From positions 1-11,023 of the forward strand of contig JAFRJF010000298.1 in NCBI GenBank assembly GCA_017432405.1: 11,023 nucleotides of DNA, written 5' to 3'. Below are positions 1 to 5,647 of this stretch, piece after piece (the first letter of the stretch is position 1; each line of letters starts with the position of its first letter). This DNA comes from Clostridia bacterium. Lineage in GTDB: Bacteria; Bacillota_A; Clostridia; Christensenellales; Aristaeellaceae. The notes under the pieces were generated by a model. That model did not search any database. It had not been told where the DNA came from and saw only the letters and a list, made by a program, of their open reading frames with translations. The position numbers and the translations under genes were made by a program.

Positions 1-126
1 CATCGAGCGCCCGGAAAACAGTCCAGTGGACTGTTTTCAGTGGTTCGAGCGCCCGGAAAACTCTCCGGTGGAGAGTTTTCAGCGAGAACGGGTCGGCAGA
101 CCCCTGTCGATGGGGCCGGTAGGCCC
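1..126. repeat. Hairpin-string repeat, copy A (inverted partner of 3403-3528)
   Basis: The first part is two 42-bp tandem units, each opening with TCGAGCGCCCGG (3-14 and 45-56) and carrying a 10-bp stem closed by a three-base loop (stems 15-24/28-37, loop AGT; 57-66/70-79, loop GGT). Further small hairpins follow at 90-103 (loop GGCA), 101-115 and 113-126 (loop GGTA). The whole block matches the reverse complement of 3403-3528 at 119 of 126 positions by hand alignment. Four of the seven differences are two compensated base pairs in the first stem, and the other three fall in or next to loops. A-tracts and T-tracts flank both main stems, so on either strand each could act as an intrinsic terminator. 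A function as a terminator is inferred; the structure is seen directly. Confidence 0.85.
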
Positions 127-132
127 GCGGTA

Positions 133-269
133 GGTGGGCCGCGAAGCGGCTCGGAAGAGGTGTCCCCGATGCAATAAGTTCGTTTATCGGAATAGACGAA
201 CGAGGCGTAATGGTGACATCTCTTCAGTCTGCTTCGCAGACAGCTTCCCCTCAAGGGGAAGCCTTTTGG
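133..269. mobile_element. Small non-coding element with the same end types as the DUF559 cassettes
   Basis: The left end (133-167) has a GCGAAGC hairpin (stem 136-142/146-152) and then AGAGGTGTCCCC. The right end (212-269) is the inverted counterpart: GGTGACATCTCTTCAG, a hairpin 227-232/236-241 with TTC loop, the palindrome CTTCCCCT/AGGGGAAG (244-261) and CCTTTTGG. About 44 bp lie between, mostly a 10-bp hairpin (178-187/192-201, loop CGGA). The layout suggests either a miniature gene-less derivative or the left end of the broken cassette carrying a second end inserted next to it. The outer CTTCCCC palindrome is missing on the left, where the hairpin-string repeat abuts. Confidence 0.55.
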
Positions 270-353
270 AGGCGATAGCAGGTGTTTTTCCTTAAGGTGA
301 CGGCGTCGCCCTTGGAGGGGAAGCCTTTTGGGAGCGGAGTGGGGCGATACCTG
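270..353. other. Non-coding remnant between repeats and DUF559 pseudogene
   Basis: No gene is seen. The stretch holds a degenerate further copy of the palindromic end (about 311-330, GGAGGGGAAGCCTTTTGG) in the same orientation as the ends at 212-269 and 742-800. It also holds an inverted pair of AGCAGGT (278-284) and ACCTGCT (349-355), the second reaching the stop codon of the pseudogene. Confidence 0.5.
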
Positions 354-698
354 CTACAGATGCTTCAGAATGTCTTCGCAAACGCCGTTGAAGTTCCTGT
401 GGATATCAACATTGGTGTACCGCAGCACCTGTAAACCCTGTTCAGCCAGAAAGGCGTCGCGCTGCGCGTCAGCGGCGATGCCAGCAACCTCGTTGTGCTG
501 TGAACCGTCCAGCTCCACGACCAATTTCGCACTGGCACAATAGAAGTCCACGATGTAGGGCCCAATCACCTTTTGACGGTTGAAGCGCACGGGCAACCGG
601 TTCAGGAAGTCGTACCAGAGATGCCGCTATTCTTTGGTCATATCCCGCCGCAGCTTCTGGGCATAGGGCTTCAGGGTTGGGTTGTGGGTCCGGTTCAT
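354..698 (-). pseudogene. DUF559 (PD-(D/E)XK, Vsr-like) endonuclease gene, broken by an amber codon
   Basis: Read from the ATG at 698 (AGGAG about 8 bases upstream), the frame gives MNRTHNPTLKPYAQKLRRDM, then TKE, then TAG at 627-629, then RHLWYDFLNRLPVRFNRQKV and on to a TAG at 354. The intact paralogue at 2801-3160 reads QERHLWYDYL here, so GAG became TAG by one G-to-T change at codon 24. The rest is in frame and keeps the family core: IVDFYC, LVVELDGSQH and the final QVLRY strand. The intact gene would encode 114 residues, close to the paralogue's 119. TAG is a normal stop in neighbouring topA, so recoding is unlikely. A shorter product from the internal Met at 596 would lack the N-terminal helix region and is probably inactive. 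It lies between palindromic ends like those of the intact cassette. Confidence 0.85.
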
Positions 699-741
699 GG
701 GGACAGCTCCTGTCAGTGAATGTTATACTGATGTGCGGCGT

Positions 742-800
742 GGGGGACACCTCTTCAGTCACGCTGCGCGTGACAGCTTCCCCTCAAGGGGAAGCCTTTT
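742..800. repeat. Right palindromic end of the broken DUF559 cassette
   Basis: Reading the plus strand: GGGGGACACCTCTTCAG, then a 7-bp hairpin GTCACGC/GCGTGAC with loop TGC (758-774), then CTTCCCCT/AGGGGAAG palindrome (777-794), then CCTTTT. Its reverse complement matches the left end at 133-167 in the AGAGGTGTCCCC part and shares the hairpin position but not the stem sequence. It ends 24 bp from the hslV stop codon. Confidence 0.75.
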
Positions 801-823
801 GGGGGCGATCAATAGCGGGCAAA

Positions 824-1375
824 TTATACCGTCTCCACGATGATATTCCCGTTCGTGTACACGCAGATCTCGCTGGCGATCTCCAGCGCCTTCCGGGCGA
901 TCTCCGGGGCGGGCAGGTCGGTGTTGGCCACCAGCGCCCTTGCCGCGGCCAGGGCGTAGTTGCCGCCGGAGCCGATGGCCAGCACGCCGTCGTCCGGCTC
1001 GATGACCTCGCCGGTGCCGGATATCAGCATCAGGTTCTCCTTGTCGGCGCACAGCAGCATGGCCTCCAGCTTGCGCATGGCCCGGTCCATCCGCCAGTCC
1101 TGTGCCAGCTCCACCGCCGCCCGGGGCAGGTTGCCGGCGTACTGGGTCAGCTTGTCCTCGAACTTCTCGGACAGGGCGAAGGCGTCGGCCACGCTGCCTG
1201 CGAAGCCGGTGACCACCTTGTCGCCAAAGATGCGGCGCACCTTCTTCGCGGTGGCCTTCATGATGGTGTGCTCGCCCATCGTGACCTGGCCGTCGCCGGC
1301 CACGGCGATCACGCCGTCCCTCTTCACGGCGCAGATGGTGGTGCCGCGGAAGGGGCTTTTCACTTCATAGCTCAT
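824..1375 (-). CDS. hslV: ATP-dependent protease proteolytic subunit HslV (ClpQ)
   Basis: HslV forms the double-hexamer peptidase core of the cytoplasmic HslUV protease, fed by the AAA+ unfoldase HslU. The 183-residue product carries the family pattern: [37 protein letters not shown] and AIGSGG. By comparison with E. coli HslV, the nucleophile is Thr12, with Asp28, Lys44 and Ser136 at the other active-site positions. Thr12 follows an 11-residue leader ending FRG, so a propeptide must be removed before Gly-Thr, unlike the Met-Thr-Thr start of E. coli. The ATG overlaps the trmFO stop by 11 bp, and GAGGTG lies about 10 bases upstream, which points to translational coupling. Odd: hslU, normally next, is absent, and the repeat-rich broken DUF559 cassette starts 24 bp beyond the stop. 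hslU may be elsewhere. Confidence 0.96.
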   Translation of the reverse strand: MSYEVKSPFRGTTICAVKRDGVIAVAGDGQVTMGEHTIMKATAKKVRRIFGDKVVTGFAGSVADAFALSEKFEDKLTQYAGNLPRAAVELAQDWRMDRAMRKLEAMLLCADKENLMLISGTGEVIEPDDGVLAIGSGGNYALAAARALVANTDLPAPEIARKALEIASEICVYTNGNIIVETV

Positions 1376-2678
1376 ATGCTTTGATCACCTCGTTCAGCGC
1401 GTCGATGGCGACGGCGCTCAGCTTTTCGTAGCGGTTCTTCTTGCCCTTCACCCTGAAGGGCAGGGCGTCCAGTATGCCGAAGTTGGCGTTCATCGGCTGG
1501 AAGCTGGCGCTGGGGGTGCGCACGTGGCGCTCCAGCGCGCCCAGGACGGTCCTGCCGGTGAAGTCCGGCTCCTCCTGCCCGGTCATGGCCCTGGCCAGCG
1601 ACACCGCCGCCACCAGCCCGCTGGCGGTGGACTCCATGTAGCCCTCCACGCCGGTCAGCTGGCCCGCGAAGCGCAGAAGCGGCTCGCCCTTCAGGGCGTA
1701 GTTGCGCCCCAGCACCGCCGGGCCGTTCAGGTAGGTGTTGCGGTGCATCACGCCGTAGCGGGCGAATTCCGCGTGCTCGAGGCCCGGGATCATGCCGAAC
1801 ACCCGCTTCTGCTCGCCCCACTTCAGCCGGGTCTGGAAGCCCACCAGGTTGTACAGCGTGCCCTGGACGTTCTCCTGGCGCAGCTGGACCACCGCGTAGG
1901 GCTCTTTTCCCGTGCGGGGGTCGGTCAGTCCCACTGGCTTCAGCGGCCCGAAGGCCAGCGTCTGGCGGCCCCTGGCGGCCAGGATCTCCACGGCCAGGCA
2001 GCCCTCGAACACCAGCTTTTTCTCGAAGTCGTGCAGCTCGGCCAGCTCCGCGCCCACCAGGGCGTCGTAAAAGGCGTTGTACTCGTCCTCGGTCATCGGG
2101 CAGTTCAGGTAGTCGTCGGAGCCCCGGCCGTAGCGGGAGGCCCGGAACACCTTGGTCATGTCCAGCGAGTCGGCGGTGACGATGGGGGCGGCGGCGTCGA
2201 AGAAGTTCAGCGCGCCCACGCCGGTGCGCCGGGCGATGGCGTCGGTCAGCGCCGGGTCGGTCAGCGGCCCGGTGGCGACGATGGCGGGGGCGTCGGGAAG
2301 CTCCGAGACCAGCCCGCGCTCGACGGTCACCAGCGGATGCTCCTCCAGCGCCGCGGTGACCCTGCCGGAAAATTCGTCCCGGTCCACGGCCAGCGCCCCG
2401 CCGGCGGGCACGCGGCTCGCCTCGGCGCAGCGCAGGATCAGGCTGTCCATGGCCCGCAGCTCGGCCTTCAAGAGGCCCGAGGCGTTGGACAGATGCTCGG
2501 CCTTCAGCGAGTTGGAGCAGACCAGCTCGGCAAAGCCGGGGGACTTGTGGGCAGGGGAGTACTTCACCGGCTTCATCTCGACCAGCCGGACCGGTATGCC
2601 CCGCTTCGCCAGCTGCCAGGCCGCCTCGCTGCCCGCCAGCCCCGCGCCGATGACGGCCACGGAATTTGATTCGTTCAT
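1365..2678 (-). CDS. trmFO: Methylenetetrahydrofolate-tRNA-(uracil-54-C5)-methyltransferase TrmFO
   Basis: TrmFO is the folate- and FAD-dependent enzyme that makes ribothymidine at position 54 of the tRNA T-loop, using 5,10-methylenetetrahydrofolate as carbon donor. The 437-residue product has the usual family length. It begins with the FAD-binding Rossmann motif [14 protein letters not shown] (residues 7-20). Cys54 (ELVCSNSLK) and Cys227 (EGCLAVE) match the two catalytic cysteines described for the B. subtilis enzyme. The C-terminal FAD-contact segment [13 protein letters not shown] is present. I chose the ATG at 2678 because CAGGAG lies 5 bases upstream and the protein then starts just before the Rossmann motif; the open frame upstream only reads through repeat DNA. 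It is cut off from topA by 852 bp of cassette and hairpins and overlaps hslV. No convincing promoter of its own is visible, so expression may depend on the cassette. Confidence 0.97.
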   Translation of the reverse strand: MNESNSVAVIGAGLAGSEAAWQLAKRGIPVRLVEMKPVKYSPAHKSPGFAELVCSNSLKAEHLSNASGLLKAELRAMDSLILRCAEASRVPAGGALAVDRDEFSGRVTAALEEHPLVTVERGLVSELPDAPAIVATGPLTDPALTDAIARRTGVGALNFFDAAAPIVTADSLDMTKVFRASRYGRGSDDYLNCPMTEDEYNAFYDALVGAELAELHDFEKKLVFEGCLAVEILAARGRQTLAFGPLKPVGLTDPRTGKEPYAVVQLRQENVQGTLYNLVGFQTRLKWGEQKRVFGMIPGLEHAEFARYGVMHRNTYLNGPAVLGRNYALKGEPLLRFAGQLTGVEGYMESTASGLVAAVSLARAMTGQEEPDFTGRTVLGALERHVRTPSASFQPMNANFGILDALPFRVKGKKNRYEKLSAVAIDALNEVIKAYEL

Positions 2679-2707
2679 GCGTTCTCCTGTAGGTCGTTTT
2701 TTTTTAT

Positions 2708-2728
2708 GAGGAATGAGGAATGAGGAAT
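2708..2728. repeat. Heptamer array (GAGGAAT)3
   Basis: Three perfect tandem GAGGAAT units lie between the trmFO ribosome-binding region and the DUF559 cassette. The inverse array (ATTCCTC units, 3382-3400) lies on the other side of the cassette, so the two arrays bracket it. Confidence 0.85.
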
Positions 2729-2741
2729 GGCCGGAGAGCCC

Positions 2742-2800
2742 AAAGCCTTCCCCTTCAGGGGAAGGTGGCCCGCGAAGCGGGTCGGATGAGGTCGTTCCCC
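2742..2800. repeat. Left terminal inverted repeat of the intact cassette
   Basis: The order from outside in is AAAG, palindrome CCTTCCCC/GGGGAAGG (2746-2765, loop TTCA), TGG, hairpin CCCGC-GAA-GCGGG (2769-2781), then TCGGATGAGGTCGTTCCCC ending exactly at the gene's TGA. Apart from the small hairpin it is the reverse complement of 3206-3266. Confidence 0.88.
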
Positions 2801-3160
2801 TCACACATCGCTTCGCACAACGCTGTCTATTGTGGCACAGACCCCATCAAAATGGGCATCCACATCGTGATTGCTGAAGCGAATCACTTGAAGGCCGAGG
2901 CTGTTAAGATAGGCGGTTCGCGCCTCATCCCGGGCCTTTTGCTCCGGCTCATAATGCTGGGAGCCGTCGATTTCGACGACGAGCTTGTGCTTCGCGCAGA
3001 AAAAATCGACGATATAATAGCCGAATTGCTTTTGCCGGCGGAACTGGGCGGGGCAGGTACGGAGGTAGTCGTACCAGAGATGGCGCTCCTGGGGCGTCAT
3101 TTCCCGGCGCAGCTGGCGAGCATAGGGCTTGTTGCGGCCATCGTAGCTGAGGGTGGGCAT
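2801..3160 (-). CDS. DUF559-family small endonuclease-like protein (PD-(D/E)XK fold, related to Vsr)
   Basis: The product is 119 residues. DUF559 proteins belong to the PD-(D/E)XK nuclease superfamily and resemble the very-short-patch-repair nuclease Vsr; the DNA target of this protein is unknown. Visible features are MTPQERHLWYDYLR (21-34), FRRQKQFGYYIVDFFC (40-55), LVVEIDGSQHY (60-70) and the last strand QVIRFSNHDV (91-100). Asp52, Glu63 and Asp65 are the likely metal ligands. I chose the ATG at 3160 because AAAGGA stands 6 bases upstream; the longer frame to 3220 merely translates the right terminal repeat. The TGA abuts the left repeat. The gene points the same way as trmFO, so its transcript might run on into trmFO. 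A role in moving or maintaining the surrounding cassette is possible but unproven. Confidence 0.88.
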   Translation of the reverse strand: MPTLSYDGRNKPYARQLRREMTPQERHLWYDYLRTCPAQFRRQKQFGYYIVDFFCAKHKLVVEIDGSQHYEPEQKARDEARTAYLNSLGLQVIRFSNHDVDAHFDGVCATIDSVVRSDV

Positions 3161-3205
3161 ATGTCGTCCTTTCTTGTATTGGGCATGCGGGTGAGCGTAG
3201 CGTGG

Positions 3206-3266
3206 GGGGAACGACCTCATCCGTCACGGCTTCGCCGTGCCACCTTCCCCTGAAGGGGAAGGCTTT
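3206..3266. repeat. Right terminal inverted repeat of the intact cassette
   Basis: Reading the plus strand: GGGGAACGACCTCATCCG, then hairpin CACGGC-TTC-GCCGTG (3225-3239), CCA, palindrome CCTTCCCC/GGGGAAGG (3243-3262), CTTT. It mirrors 2742-2800 except in the hairpin stem, where both arms differ together. Confidence 0.88.
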
Positions 3267-3402
3267 TGGGATTGTCGCCCTCTTCCCGACAAATCAGAAT
3301 CTTACCCGACGAATCGCTTATCTTGAATCAACGAAATCCGCAAGGATTTTCGAAGCGAAGCGAGTCCTTTAGGGAACAACAATTCCTCATTCCTCATTCC
3401 CT
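3267..3402. other. Non-coding repeat-rich stretch
   Basis: No gene is seen. It holds CCCGACAAATCAGAAT (about 3286-3301), a single arm of the TGATTTGTCG family also found at 8980-9016 and 10860-10896. It also holds a hairpin AAATCC-GCAA-GGATTT (3334-3349) followed by a CGAAGCGAAGCG run, and the ATTCCTC heptamer array (3382-3400). The reverse complement of this order (heptamers, AAATCC hairpin, TTGATTCA) recurs at 10899-10962. Confidence 0.65.
3382..3400. repeat. Heptamer array, ATTCCTC units
   Basis: Two perfect ATTCCTC units and a third incomplete one. This is the reverse complement of the GAGGAAT array at 2708-2728. Confidence 0.8.
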
Positions 3403-3528
3403 GGGCCTGCCGGCCCCATCGACGGGGGTCTGCCGACCCGTTCTCGCTGAAAACTCTCCACTGGAGAGTTTTCCGGGCGCTCGAACCACTGAAAAATGTC
3501 CACTGGACATTTTTCCGGGCGCTCGATG
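3403..3528 (-). repeat. Hairpin-string repeat, copy B, just after topA (probable terminator)
   Basis: Inverted partner of 1-126. Main stems are 3505-3514/3492-3501 and 3463-3472/3450-3459, both with loop AGT when read on the minus strand. It begins two bases after the topA TAG. Each stem has a T-run on its 3' side on the minus strand, so two terminators in series for topA are a fair reading, which would uncouple trmFO from the dprA-topA promoter. Termination is inferred. Confidence 0.8.
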
Positions 3529-3530
3529 TC

Positions 3531-5633
3531 CTAATTCTCCTCCTGCGCTTCCACCTTCACCTTGTGCCTGCACGTCTCGTTCGCGCAGACGTGGTACAGC
3601 GTGTCCTTGCCGCCGCGCTTCAATACCATGTAGCTGCCGCAGACGGGGCACTTTTCCTTCACGGGGCGGTCCCAGGAGACGAAGTCGCACTCGGGGTACT
3701 TTTCGCAGCCGTAGAACTTGCGGCCCTTGCGGCTGATGCGCTCCAGCAGCTCGCCGCCGCACTTGGGGCAGGGCACGCCGATGTTGTTGGGCAGGGCCTG
3801 GGTGTGCCGGCAGGCGGGGAAGTTGGGGCAGGCCAGGAAGCGGCCGTAGCGGCTCATCTTGTAGACCATCATCGCGCCGCACTTCTCGCAGGGCACGTCG
3901 GACACCTGGTCCTCGATGCTGATCTTCTCGATGCTCGCCTCGGCCTTCTCCAGGTCCTTCTCGAAGGGGCCGTAGAACTCGGACACGATGCCCCGCCAGT
4001 CGGCCTTGCCCGCCTCCACGTCGTCCAGCTGGTCCTCCATGCTGGCGGTGAAGGTCACGTCCACGATGTCCGGGAAGTTGTTGCACATCAGGTCGTTGAC
4101 GATCTTGCCCAGCTCGGTGGGGATCAGGCGCTTGTTCTCCTTGGCGATGTAGCCCCTTCGGCCGGTGATCGTGGATATGGTGGGGCTGTAGGTGGAGGGG
4201 CGGCCGATGCCCTTTTCCTCCAGCGTGCGCACCAGACTGGCCTCGGTGTACCTTGGCGGGGGCTGGGTGAAGTGCTGCTCGGCGTCCATATCGCCCGCCA
4301 CGGCGGCCATGCCCTCGGTCAGCTCCGGAAGGTTGCCGTTCACGGCCTCCTCCTGGGGGTCGTCCACGCTCTCCACGTAGACCGCGGTGAAGCCGGCGAA
4401 GCGCAGCTTCTGGCCGTTGAAGTGGAAGCGGGGGCCGCTGGCGGCGTCGATGTCCACGGACAGGGTGTCGTACAGCGCCGGGGTCATCTGGCTGGAGACA
4501 AAGCGGTCGTAGATCAGCTTGTACAGCCGGAACTGGTCCCGGGACAGGGACGCCTTGATGGTCTCGGGGCGGCGGTCCACCACGGTGGGGCGGATGGCCT
4601 CGTGGGCATCCTGGGCGCTCTTGCGGGTCTTGTAGACGTTGGGCTTCTCGGGCAGGTAGTCCGCGCCCCAGGTATCGCCGATCAGCGCGCGCACGGCCTC
4701 CACGGCCTCGTCCGCGATGCGGGTGGAGTCGGTGCGGATGTAGGTCACCAGGCCCTGGGAGCCCTCGCCGGCCAGCTCCACGCCCTCGTAGAGCTGCTGG
4801 GCGATCTGCATGGTCTTCTGGGTGGAGAAGCCCAGCTTGCGGGAGGCCTCCTGCTGCAGGTTCGAGGTGGTGAACGGCGGCGCGGGCAGGCGTCGGCGCT
4901 CGCCCTTCTTGATGGCGGATACCTGGAACGCTGTGCCCTCGCAGCGCGCGATGACTTCATCGGCGTCGGCGCGGGTCTTCAGCTCGGCCTTGGCGTCGCC
5001 CTCGCCGGTGTAGCGGGCGGTGACCTGCGCCTTGCCGATCTCGAAGGTGGTCTCCAGCGTCCAGTACTCCTCGGGGATGAAGGCCTCGATCTCGGCCTCC
5101 CGGTCGCAGATGATCTTGGTGGCCACCGACTGCACGCGGCCGGCGCTCAGGCCCTTCTTGATCTTCTGCCAGAGGATCGGGCTGATCTTGTAGCCCACCA
5201 GCCGATCCAGCACCCGCCGGGCCTGCTGGGCGTTGACCAGGTCCATGTCGATCTTCCGGGGGTTTTTCACCGCGGCCTTCACGGCCTTGCTGGTGACCTC
5301 GTGGAATTCGATGCGGCAGGGGGAAGCCTCGTCGATGCCCAGCACGTTGGCCAGGTGCCAGGAGATGGCCTCGCCTTCGCGGTCCGGGTCAGTCGCGAGG
5401 TAGATCTTGCTGGCGGCCTTGGCTTCCTTGCGGATCTTGCTGAGGATCTCGCCGCGCCCGCGAATGGTGATGTACTTGGGTTCAAAGTTATTGTCCACAT
5501 CCACGCCGATCTGGCTCTTGGGCAGGTCGCGCACGTGGCCCTGGGAGGCCTCGACCTTGTAGCCGCGGCCAAGGAACTTTCCGATCGTCTTTGCCTTGGC
5601 CGGTGATTCGACGATGACGAGCTTGTTTGCCAT
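3531..5633 (-). CDS. topA: DNA topoisomerase I (type IA)
   Basis: TopA relaxes negative supercoils by cutting one strand and passing the other. The 700-residue product has the normal Firmicutes length. The TOPRIM domain is N-terminal: KLVIVESPAKAKTI with Glu9, and TDPDREGEA with Asp82, Asp84 and Glu86. LVNAQQARRVLDRLVGYKIS (132-151) and GLSAGRVQSVA (161-171) are typical. The catalytic tyrosine is Tyr298 in GLVTYIRTDST. The C-terminus carries three tetracysteine zinc repeats, opening PCEKCG, PCPKCG and KCPVCG (about 578-692). The ATG at 5633 has GGAGG about 6 bases upstream. Only 14 bp separate it from the dprA stop, so the two are co-transcribed. The TAG stop is followed at once by the hairpin-string repeat. 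Confidence 0.98.
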   Translation of the reverse strand: MANKLVIVESPAKAKTIGKFLGRGYKVEASQGHVRDLPKSQIGVDVDNNFEPKYITIRGRGEILSKIRKEAKAASKIYLATDPDREGEAISWHLANVLGIDEASPCRIEFHEVTSKAVKAAVKNPRKIDMDLVNAQQARRVLDRLVGYKISPILWQKIKKGLSAGRVQSVATKIICDREAEIEAFIPEEYWTLETTFEIGKAQVTARYTGEGDAKAELKTRADADEVIARCEGTAFQVSAIKKGERRRLPAPPFTTSNLQQEASRKLGFSTQKTMQIAQQLYEGVELAGEGSQGLVTYIRTDSTRIADEAVEAVRALIGDTWGADYLPEKPNVYKTRKSAQDAHEAIRPTVVDRRPETIKASLSRDQFRLYKLIYDRFVSSQMTPALYDTLSVDIDAASGPRFHFNGQKLRFAGFTAVYVESVDDPQEEAVNGNLPELTEGMAAVAGDMDAEQHFTQPPPRYTEASLVRTLEEKGIGRPSTYSPTISTITGRRGYIAKENKRLIPTELGKIVNDLMCNNFPDIVDVTFTASMEDQLDDVEAGKADWRGIVSEFYGPFEKDLEKAEASIEKISIEDQVSDVPCEKCGAMMVYKMSRYGRFLACPNFPACRHTQALPNNIGVPCPKCGGELLERISRKGRKFYGCEKYPECDFVSWDRPVKEKCPVCGSYMVLKRGGKDTLYHVCANETCRHKVKVEAQEEN

Positions 5634-5647
5634 AGCTTCCTCCGTTA

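Larger units (their letters stand above)
2742..3266. mobile_element. Complete DUF559 cassette with structured terminal inverted repeats
   Basis: This 525-bp unit consists of one DUF559 gene and two inverted ends (2742-2800 and 3206-3266). It sits between topA and trmFO, genes that adjoin in other Firmicutes. The left end abuts the gene's stop codon directly. I see no transposase of a known family, and no clear target-site duplication could be fixed by eye. Calling it mobile is inference from the end structure and from a second, broken copy at 133-800. Confidence 0.6.

Noticed and set aside
1..126. CRISPR array
   Set aside because: Only two 42-bp units, the variable part is a palindrome and not a spacer, and no cas gene is present.
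627..629. Amber codon read as an amino acid (pyrrolysine-type or recoded)
   Set aside because: topA, the glycosyltransferase and the permease end in TAG, the paralogue has GAG at this codon, and no recoding signal is visible. A point mutation is simpler.
469..762. 97-codon minus-strand frame spanning the DUF559 pseudogene start
   Set aside because: It is in another frame, has no family resemblance, and begins in the palindromic end; the DUF559 frame explains the region.
2742..3266. Conventional insertion sequence
   Set aside because: No DDE, HUH or serine/tyrosine recombinase is encoded and no target duplication was found by eye; only a DUF559 protein is present.
3564..5606. 680-codon plus-strand open frame opposite topA
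   Set aside because: It mirrors topA, has leucine-, glycine- and valine-rich composition without domains, and results from high G+C on the opposite strand. The same holds for the frames at 1524-2669, 5753-6946 and 7763-8941.
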